From: Nocardia sp. NBC_00565 | GTDB lineage: Bacteria > Actinomycetota > Actinomycetes > Mycobacteriales > Mycobacteriaceae | NCBI RefSeq assembly: GCF_036345915.1 | Contig: NZ_CP107785.1 | Location: 3,286,001-3,350,000, forward strand | Direction of reading: 5' to 3' | DNA length: 64,000 nucleotides | Shown here: positions 58,281 to 64,000 of the stretch, piece by piece | Layout of the letters: each line of letters starts with the position of its first letter | Numbering within the stretch: position 1 is the first letter of the stretch | Made by a program: the position numbers and the translations under genes | Notes under the pieces: generated by a model | Seen by the model: only the letters and a program-made list of their open reading frames with translations | Databases searched by the model: none | What the model was told of the DNA's origin: nothing

Positions 58281-58732
58281 TCGAGTACTACGTTCCTCTC
58301 GCATCGAGCCCGCAGGTTGTGCCGAAACCCACGAACCCGGCTGGATCCCGGCACACCGTTGGCGGACCAGTGTCGAACAAAGCGCGAAGGAATCGATTTT
58401 GGAGCATTTGTGCCCTATCAAATCACAGGCAGCGGCGCCACGACGTCACAAGGGCTTCCGTCCGAGGCAGAGCACTCACCAGTTGCTGAATCATAGCTAT
58501 CTTCGCCGCGACCTGGAGGCCCGCCTGGAACCGGGTAGTCGACGACTAGATCGCTACGGTCTGCAGGGTGAAACGCACCGCCAAAGGCCGGGCCACCAAG
58601 CAGTGGATCATCGAGAGCGCGGGACTCGAATACTGTGCCCGACACCAGCACTGACCCCGTGCCTGTCCGCTGTTCGGTAACATCGCTTGCCGTCCGAATT
58701 CTGTATCCGCCTGTCCGAGAGGAGCTTTCATC
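58281..58732. other. Region upstream of the NRPS
   Basis: About 450 bp that must include the NRPS promoter. A 28-codon + strand frame from 58568 (KRTAKGRATKQWIIE) and an open minus-strand frame cross it, but neither resembles a known protein. No palindromic operator was recognised. Confidence 0.45.
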
Positions 58733-59143
58733 GTGTCGATCGCTACCGGCGGGGAATTGCGGACCGATCTCTACAACGCGAACATCAATGGATTGCGGTA
58801 CGGACCCTCGCCCTGCGGACTCATGGGTTACCGGTGGCCAGGCCGGATTGGATGCGGGCTGGTCGTAGGCGATGATCGGCCAACCGGACGGCGGCGGGGT
58901 ACCGGCCGGGATGTACAGCGCTCCGCTAGCCGGCTGGGTCGTCTCATTCGAGCCGCGCATCCAGTACTCGATCACTGCCCCATCGGCATTGGATATCCCG
59001 CGCCTGCCGTCGGGTAGCGGGTACTCCGCGATCAGGGTTCCCGGGGTTTCTGCATGCGCCGGTGCGGTATGCATCAGGAGTGCGGCGCGCTGCACGAGTA
59101 CGCACAAACACGGATGGAGCCGGTATCGAGCCTGGGCGACCAC
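58418..59143 (-). pseudogene. Truncated secreted lipase/esterase-like gene
   Basis: From a GTG near 59143 the protein begins with a short hydrophobic region ending APAHA (signal-peptide-like), then GTLIAEYPLPDGRR, ASGALYIPAGTPPPSGWPII and AYD. This matches the N-terminus of secretory (LIP-type) lipases, which continue with AYDHGT and a Ser-containing core. Here, after AYD (about 58862), the sequence becomes unrelated and Gly/Pro-rich up to the stop at 58418. The catalytic region is absent, so I call it a remnant. Confidence 0.5.
58733..58855 (+). pseudogene. Truncated + strand gene start, unknown family
   Basis: GAGAGGAGC precedes a GTG at 58733 that reads MSIATGGELRTDLYNANING, then LRYGPSPCGLMGYR. 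Ribosome binding site and codon use look real, but from about 58830-58860 the frame runs antisense into the lipase remnant. It looks like the first ~35 codons of a gene cut by the same recombination that truncated the lipase. The family is not recognised. Confidence 0.35.
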
Positions 59144-59165
59144 CTGGCACGTACTGAATCGTGTG

Positions 59166-60329
59166 TCAGGTCGTGATGGAGACGGCCGGGGGTGTCCAGC
59201 GGCGGGAGCGCGAAAGTGTGGACGAAACACCGAACTCCGGCTTGAGATGGTCCGGGATGGCGTACTGCATGACGCGGCCGCGGGTGAGGGAGCTGAGTTC
59301 GAACAGGGTGGTGAAGTGGCCGAGGCGATCGAGGGCCCAAGCGCCCAACGGGGATTTGTCCTCGATCGTTTCCAGGATTCCGAGCAGGGTGGGCGCGGTC
59401 TTGACGGCGGTATCCCAGGCGGTGCGCGGCACTTGCAGCCAGTCGGCGCAGGTGTCTCCGACGAGGTAGCGGATCAGTGCGGAGACGATAGGGTCGAAGA
59501 AGGTGCCGGGTACGACTTCTTCGTAGAGGTCGATGAGCTGTCGGGTGAGGCGGACGCCCTCGTCGCTGGGGCCCATATGGCGGGTCATATAGAGGTCGTG
59601 GAATTGCCGCGCGGACTCCACATCCTTGGGTGCCTGCTCTTGGTCGACGCCGAGCATGGCACCGACCACACGCCAAGCGTAGAAGTACGCCTCCGCGCCG
59701 TCGACGCTCATGTGGATGTTCAGTCGGTGCAGGCTGTCGAGCACGAGGAGGGAAAACAGCAGCTGGCCGCCGATCATGTCCTCCTGACAGATGGGAGTGC
59801 CGAATATGTCGGTGTCCCATCGGTTTTCCTGGGAGAGGTGGTGACGGATGGCCGCGTGCAGCAACCGCACTTTCTGGACCGCGGGTATGAAACGGCTGCC
59901 TGCCTCGAAGGCATCGGGCTGCATCAGGTAGACGGTGAACTGCCCGGTCTCGGCCATGCGTTTGGAGGGGTACTCCAGCGAATGCGTGGCCGACAGCAGT
60001 TTCGCGACGGGCGGCAGAACGTAGCAGGCCGGCATCGCGGCAAAAGACAGTGCGGTGGAGATGTGCACGTTGTTATCGATGAAGAACAGCCTCGCCTTCT
60101 CCATCTCGTCCCAGTCCACCCATGCTGGGGGAGCAGAGGTTTCGTGCAGATAGTCCCGGGCAACGTCGGGCAGACCGTCGGGCAGGGGCGCGCCCGCGGT
60201 GGAGACATAGCGCATGAGCGTGTTGAACTTGCCCACCTCGCCGTGTTCGAACAGCGTGGCCACGGTGGCATCGGCGATTTCGTCGCCGTACTGCCGCAGT
60301 GCATCCAATGACGTTTCGGTGTAGGTCAT
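59166..60329 (-). CDS. MpaB/rubber-oxygenase-like (DUF2236) haem oxygenase
   Basis: 387 residues; AGGAG precedes the ATG by five bases. Conserved blocks of the DUF2236 family, which includes latex-clearing protein Lcp and fungal MpaB, are present: AMPACYVLPPVAKLL, KRMAETGQFTVYLMQ, AVQKVRLLHAAIRHHL with the His expected to bind haem, and QEDMIGGQLLFSLLVLDSL. Unlike Lcp there is no Tat signal, so it should be intracellular. It lies 26 bp after a polyprenyl diphosphate synthase gene, suggesting an isoprenoid chain as substrate. That reaction is inference. Confidence 0.82.
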   Translation of the reverse strand: MTYTETSLDALRQYGDEIADATVATLFEHGEVGKFNTLMRYVSTAGAPLPDGLPDVARDYLHETSAPPAWVDWDEMEKARLFFIDNNVHISTALSFAAMPACYVLPPVAKLLSATHSLEYPSKRMAETGQFTVYLMQPDAFEAGSRFIPAVQKVRLLHAAIRHHLSQENRWDTDIFGTPICQEDMIGGQLLFSLLVLDSLHRLNIHMSVDGAEAYFYAWRVVGAMLGVDQEQAPKDVESARQFHDLYMTRHMGPSDEGVRLTRQLIDLYEEVVPGTFFDPIVSALIRYLVGDTCADWLQVPRTAWDTAVKTAPTLLGILETIEDKSPLGAWALDRLGHFTTLFELSSLTRGRVMQYAIPDHLKPEFGVSSTLSRSRRWTPPAVSITT

Positions 60330-60355
60330 CTGGGCTCCTGGTTATCACGCGAGGG

Positions 60356-61408
60356 TTAATGCCGGCGTGCGGTCGCCGCGTGGGCGAGTTCGGTCAGTGC
60401 TCGGGCGGCGTGTGCCGCAACGTCGACGCCGCCCAGTGCGGATGTGGCCTCCTCGACCCGCGCGGTGATCATTGCTTCGATGCGGGCAGGAGCCCGGACA
60501 CGGGTCATCAAATCGCGGATTTCGTGCAGATCGTCATCGCTGGCGTCGCGTCGATTCAACAAGCGCCGCAATTGTTTACGCTGTGAGTGGTCGGCGGCCT
60601 GCCAGGTCTCGGCGAGCAGGGCGGTAGGGCGTCGAGTGCGGAGATCGTCGAGGTTCGCCTTACCGGTCCGGGCCGGATCGCCGAACAGGCCGAGCAGGTC
60701 ATCGCGCAGTTGAAACGCTTCACCCAGCGGTAATCCATACGCGGAGAACGCCTTCAGCAGCCGGGGGTGAGCGCCGGCCAGTGCGCCGCCGATGAGCAAG
60801 GGCTGCTCGACGGTGTACTTCGCGGTCTTGTATCGCACCACCTTCAACGACTCGGCGATGTCCGGTGCCGCACCGGTGCAAAGGATTTCCAGGCACTCCC
60901 CCGCGATCAATTCCCGAGCCAGCGACGCCCACAGCGGCCGCGCCCGCGACAGGTACGCCGAGGGCAGGCCGCTGGCGACGAAAAGCTGTCCGCCCAATGC
61001 CATCAACATATCCCCGACCAGCATCGCGAGCGCCCGGGCGGACGATTTGGAGCTCGGCCGATCCCGCAGCGCTTCCCGCAGCGTGACGTGCGCGGTGGGC
61101 AGACCGTGCCGCAGCGGACTGTCATCGATTATGTCGTCGTGCACACTCGCCGCCGCGTGCACCAATTCCATTGCCGCCGCTGCCCGCACGAGTGCGTCAC
61201 TATCCGGTTGTCCGGCCGCCCGCCAACCCCAGTAGCAGAACGCCGCTCGCATCCGTTTGCCGTGCGTGGTCGCCACCACGATCTGATCGGCTACCGGCCG
61301 CAGTTGCGGGTCGATGGCCAGGAACTGGTCGCTCTCCTGCCCGACGAACTGTTCCAGCGCGGCATCGACGCGAGCCTTGAAGGCGCCCGGATCGTAGCGA
61401 TCAGACAT
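60356..61408 (-). CDS. Polyprenyl diphosphate synthase family protein
   Basis: 350 residues. First aspartate-rich motif DDIIDD at 91-96, followed by SPLRHG; second at 236-244 (RDDLLGLFGD). KRMRA near 51 and the KTAKYT stretch near 194 complete the trans-prenyltransferase pattern. Makes linear prenyl diphosphates by condensing isopentenyl diphosphate; chain length is not deducible. Its start overlaps the end of the small gene upstream by 8 nt, and the MpaB-like gene follows after 26 bp. Confidence 0.9.
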   Translation of the reverse strand: MSDRYDPGAFKARVDAALEQFVGQESDQFLAIDPQLRPVADQIVVATTHGKRMRAAFCYWGWRAAGQPDSDALVRAAAAMELVHAAASVHDDIIDDSPLRHGLPTAHVTLREALRDRPSSKSSARALAMLVGDMLMALGGQLFVASGLPSAYLSRARPLWASLARELIAGECLEILCTGAAPDIAESLKVVRYKTAKYTVEQPLLIGGALAGAHPRLLKAFSAYGLPLGEAFQLRDDLLGLFGDPARTGKANLDDLRTRRPTALLAETWQAADHSQRKQLRRLLNRRDASDDDLHEIRDLMTRVRAPARIEAMITARVEEATSALGGVDVAAHAARALTELAHAATARRH

Positions 61409-61682
61409 CGCCGGAAGCGCCACGTCGCGCCACGACCTGCCGGGCGAGGATTTCCAGATGCGCTTCGGGCACAGTGGCATACCGGTCCAGCGCAAGCCGT
61501 CCGCGCGCCTTCAGATCCGTCTCTACCTCACCCGCCAGCCCCGCCAGGTCCGACCGCCGCAATAGCCCCCGAAGCCGGTCCACCGCAGGCCCGACCCGGC
61601 TCAGTGCCAGATCCGCGAGTCCGGCCGCGAGCAGTACGGCGTCCTCTCCGCGGCCACCGGGGTGATTCGAATTCTGCGACAT
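61401..61682 (-). CDS. Small helical protein of the polyprenyl synthase operon
   Basis: 93 residues from the ATG at 61682 (MSQNSNHPGGRGED). Predicted mainly helical, with repeated Leu/Arg/Ala (LALSRVGPAVDRLRGLLRRS, LAGEVETDLKARGRLALDRY). No membrane segment and no known motif. The 8-nt overlap with the polyprenyl synthase gene indicates a coupled partner. Function unknown. Confidence 0.62.
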   Translation of the reverse strand: MSQNSNHPGGRGEDAVLLAAGLADLALSRVGPAVDRLRGLLRRSDLAGLAGEVETDLKARGRLALDRYATVPEAHLEILARQVVARRGASGDV

Positions 61683-62229
61683 GCGATCACACTCCATCCA
61701 TACGTTCGGCGCCGGGCACTCGTGCAGTTCCGACCGGCTGGAATCGGCCTGACCCGCCCAGTGTGGCAGCAAGCCCACCTGGACACGCCGAGAACCTGCT
61801 GGAGGCTATGGCATCTGAACGATCTCGGAGTGCACCAGGGACGGCCGACCGGTTCCGTTGATGATCACAGACGAGACCCATTGGCGCAGAGTGGCGTTCG
61901 ATGTTCCAGGCATCGATTGAACAACGATGTGATAATCCCACCGGGGCCGGGGATACGATCCCATCCGATACGGAAGACCCATCCCTGGGATTCTCTGGAG
62001 GGGTTGACCTTTCGGCGCATCCAGTCGGCAGCAGCGTGGCCGGTCCGAACAGCGCGCAACGCGGTAACGCAGGATGTTGTGTACTACAACGATTCTCGTG
62101 CTTTCATGGCCAAGTCGGCGACGCCGCGATTCGCTCGGGAGAATTCCGCCCGTTCCCGAAGAGTCTACGCGAATGGGCATCTGCGTACATTGACGGACAG
62201 GGCTTCTCCGCCTGGCCTAGCATGTCCGG
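61683..62229. other. Divergent intergenic region
   Basis: About 550 bp between the prenyl operon and the + strand membrane-protein gene; promoters for both should lie here. Long frames exist on both strands, but their composition and lack of ribosome binding sites argue against coding. A small inverted repeat, GTTGT-gtact-ACAAC, is near 62079-62093. Confidence 0.45.
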
Positions 62230-63324
62230 ATGCAGAACGGGGACGGTCCCGACAGCGGGCAGTTCGGTCTTCTCGACCTCAGCGTCGACCTTTCGGTGCC
62301 GGAGGTGTATTCCGGCACCGATTTCACTCTCTACCTCCACGTCAAGAACCCCTTTCCGTCCCGGATCTGGATCCGCTCGGTCGAACTGAGCCTTCCGACG
62401 CAACTGAAATGGCGTCCGTCGGCGAAGTTCAATGAGACGGTTGCCACCAGGAAGCGCTGGTGGCGATCGGCCATAGCGGCCCGGCGGCAGATCCGATCGA
62501 TCAAGGAGCGCATTAATCACCTGTCGGCCGAACTTGGCGCTCTCAATCCTGATCAGCACGCGAGAGAAGCCGAGATCAGGAGTGAGCTGCAGGCGCTAGA
62601 CGCCATCCTGCGGAGGTCGCAGCTCGAAGTCGGGTCGGTCATCGAAGCCGGCGGAGACGCCTCCATTTACATCGAGAACGCGCAGACCTCGGGAAACGTG
62701 ATCCTCGCCGCCGAGGGCCAGGGGCGCATCCATATCGAGAGACTCAACGCTGGGAGCGTGGGGCCGGAGCGTGTCCCGCTGCAGGGGTCGTTGCCGAAGG
62801 GAGCCTCGCTCGAACCCGGGTGCACGGATGTATGGACGATCAGGCTCGGCAGCGCCAGGAGCCCGTTCTTCATTCCGGCTCAGTACAAGCTGCAGATGAC
62901 GGTTATCTACAGCACAACTCCGCCGAAGCCCGAGCAGGTCGGAAGAGACGGGCGCCAGGAGGGCATGGAGGCCGTTTCCGAGCAACTCTATTCGAACACC
63001 ACGGCCTCCACTGTGCAGGTGAAGGCCGCGTTGTGGGCCGTCATCACAGGTGGGGTGATCGGCGGGATCATCGGGTCGGCTGGGAGGTCCCTGCAGGACG
63101 CCAAATCCTTCGACGTCCTTTTCGGGGCGAGAGGCGGGGCGTCGATGGGGGCGCTGGTGCTCGCCGTCATCTTGAGCGGAGCCGCCATCGTGTTCGCCGC
63201 GCGGAAGTCGGACGCGCAGGCATTCATCTCGGTGGAGGATTTCTGGGGTGGACTGCTCGTCGGCTTTCTGATCGGCTATTCGGGGACGGCGGCCTTCAGC
63301 AATATCACGGGTGTTCCCACCTGA
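62230..63324 (+). CDS. Unrecognised membrane protein with N-terminal beta domain
   Basis: 364 residues. Residues 10-60 look like a beta-sandwich (LLDLSVDLSVPEVYSGTDFT, SRIWIRSVELSLPT). Residues 75-130 are a charged helix/coil (QIRSIKERINHLSAELGALN; EIRSELQALDAILRRSQLEV), followed by a second beta region. Three hydrophobic segments lie near 266-285, 305-327 and 342-360. No signal peptide, so the N-terminal part is probably cytoplasmic. I do not recognise the family; no enzymatic motif is evident. Codon use is typical of the window. Confidence 0.72.
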   Translation: MQNGDGPDSGQFGLLDLSVDLSVPEVYSGTDFTLYLHVKNPFPSRIWIRSVELSLPTQLKWRPSAKFNETVATRKRWWRSAIAARRQIRSIKERINHLSAELGALNPDQHAREAEIRSELQALDAILRRSQLEVGSVIEAGGDASIYIENAQTSGNVILAAEGQGRIHIERLNAGSVGPERVPLQGSLPKGASLEPGCTDVWTIRLGSARSPFFIPAQYKLQMTVIYSTTPPKPEQVGRDGRQEGMEAVSEQLYSNTTASTVQVKAALWAVITGGVIGGIIGSAGRSLQDAKSFDVLFGARGGASMGALVLAVILSGAAIVFAARKSDAQAFISVEDFWGGLLVGFLIGYSGTAAFSNITGVPT

Positions 63325-63466
63325 GAGGTGGTGGCGAGGCCGTTGAGGACCCGATGACAACACCGTCAAGCGGGTCTGTGCGAAGTCAGGCCGCGACTGA
63401 CCGGATAGCTTCGACGACCGCGGCCAAGGCCATCAGCCGGGAAGCGGAGTGAGCGGGCATGGTGGT

Positions 63467-63823
63467 TCATTGGCCGTAGGAGTAACGGAGATCGGCGAAG
63501 AGTATTTGATTGAGGCGGCGGCGGAGGTGCCCGGTCTTACTCGGATCCGGTTCGTCCTGCGCGAGCAGAGTGAACCTCAGCGATGTGCCCCCACTCCCGT
63601 CGGCGGTCAGGTCCAAGCGCACCTGAACGTCGGGAATGCTGGGCCACAATGAGGACCACACGACTGTCGCGGGTTCGTCGGCACTCGAGATCGTGGGTTC
63701 GACTTCGTCGGGGAGCAAGTTGAGCCAGGGGCGAGTCCGGGGCTGTCGGGGTTGCGCCAATGATTTCCAGACCGTGCGTGGGGGCGCGGGCAAATTCCGT
63801 GCTCTCGAACCGATCTCGATCAT
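63467..63823 (-). CDS. Small SRPBCC-like protein
   Basis: 118 residues. LPAPPRTVWKSLAQPR, then ATVVWSSLWPSIPDVQVRLD, DGSGGTSLRFTLLA and a C-terminal helix (RRLNQILFADLRYSYG) fit a short START/SRPBCC ligand-binding fold, in which an N-terminal strand and AppxxVW helix are followed by curved strands and a long last helix. The assignment is by pattern only. A stand-alone gene with unknown ligand. Confidence 0.58.
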   Translation of the reverse strand: MIEIGSRARNLPAPPRTVWKSLAQPRQPRTRPWLNLLPDEVEPTISSADEPATVVWSSLWPSIPDVQVRLDLTADGSGGTSLRFTLLAQDEPDPSKTGHLRRRLNQILFADLRYSYGQ

Positions 63824-63932
63824 TCCAGCAGCGTATGCCTTGCCGGATGGTGCGATTGCCCGAAAGACGTGTCATGGACAGGCGCTACATGGCGGAGCGC
63901 TGCGGATGTGTCGCGCGGTTCACCGCGCATCC
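63824..63932. other. Short gap before the right-edge partial gene
   Basis: Just over 100 bp; nothing recognised. Confidence 0.4.
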
Positions 63933-64000
63933 TCACTTGGCGTCCGCGTAGCACTCCACCACCGCAGTCGTGAAAGGGAACCGCACCGGTGTCAGCCCGA
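63933..64000 (-). CDS. C-terminal tail of a gene cut by the right edge
   Basis: A minus-strand frame enters from the edge, reads GLTPVRFPFTTAVVECYADA-K and stops with TGA at 63935-63933. The tail looks protein-like but is too short to assign. Confidence 0.35.
   Translation of the reverse strand, partial: GLTPVRFPFTTAVVECYADAK

Noticed and set aside
61806..62435. Open frames on both strands in the gap upstream of the 364-aa membrane protein
   Set aside because: No ribosome binding sites, no family resemblance and atypical codon use.

Overview
The window is high-GC actinobacterial DNA, most likely Nocardia or a close relative in the Corynebacteriales. The reasons are the base composition, the many GTG starts and 1-8 nt gene overlaps, a mycobacterial-type GH15 trehalase, an frdABCD operon, an XdhC/LysR pair arranged as in Mycobacterium tuberculosis Rv0376c/Rv0377, and a very large NRPS. 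I saw no rRNA, tRNA, CRISPR array or intact insertion sequence. Coordinates and starts were read by eye; no search was run.

Layout. 1-1490: the end of an XdhC/CoxF-type cofactor-insertion protein, divergent from a LysR regulator. 1628-3252: a FadR-type regulator translationally coupled to a soluble Cache-domain protein, with a repeated 9-mer upstream. 4154-6528: GH15 trehalase/glucoamylase and an ABM monooxygenase. 6664-15719: a signalling or conflict-type island with a membrane protein, a DUF4328 protein and a J-like/Hsp70 chimera in one operon, then a divergent ECF sigma factor and a convergent 1396-aa trypsin-nSTAND1-propeller protein. 16152-21695: small doubtful ORFs, a quinone oxidoreductase that runs into a thiolase remnant, a 755-aa very acidic repeat protein followed by two strong hairpins, and an atypical SDR.

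21727-37718 looks like an organosulfur (or similar nutrient) scavenging island. A LysR gene leads two NtaA/SnaA/DszA-type flavin monooxygenases and two aldo/keto reductases. A family-5 binding-protein ABC transporter follows (lipoprotein, two permeases, double ATPase). Divergent from it are a TauD-type dioxygenase, a DszC-like flavoprotein and a third aldo/keto reductase, with an SsuD-like monooxygenase converging on them. The likely logic is uptake of an organic compound, oxidative C-S (or C-N) cleavage, and reduction of the carbonyl products.

38019-41508 carries frdDCBA and a small Cys-rich protein. 41607-58280 is one NRPS gene of about 5557 residues with four modules: A-T-E, C-c-A-T-E, C-c-A-T and C-A-T-TE, where c is a C-terminal condensation-lobe remnant. 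It predicts a tetrapeptide with residues 1 and 2 epimerised. A 51-bp REP-like element is inserted in frame twice, in opposite orientations, in its third condensation domain. 58418-59143 is a recombination scar. 59166-61682 is a three-gene operon with an MpaB/rubber-oxygenase-like protein, a polyprenyl diphosphate synthase and a small protein. The right end holds an unrecognised membrane protein, a small SRPBCC-like protein and a gene tail cut by the window edge.

Most interesting: the in-frame REP-like element and split-condensation architecture of the NRPS, the sigma/Hsp70/nSTAND1 island with its chaperone chimera, the acidic repeat protein, and the polyprenyl synthase/MpaB operon.
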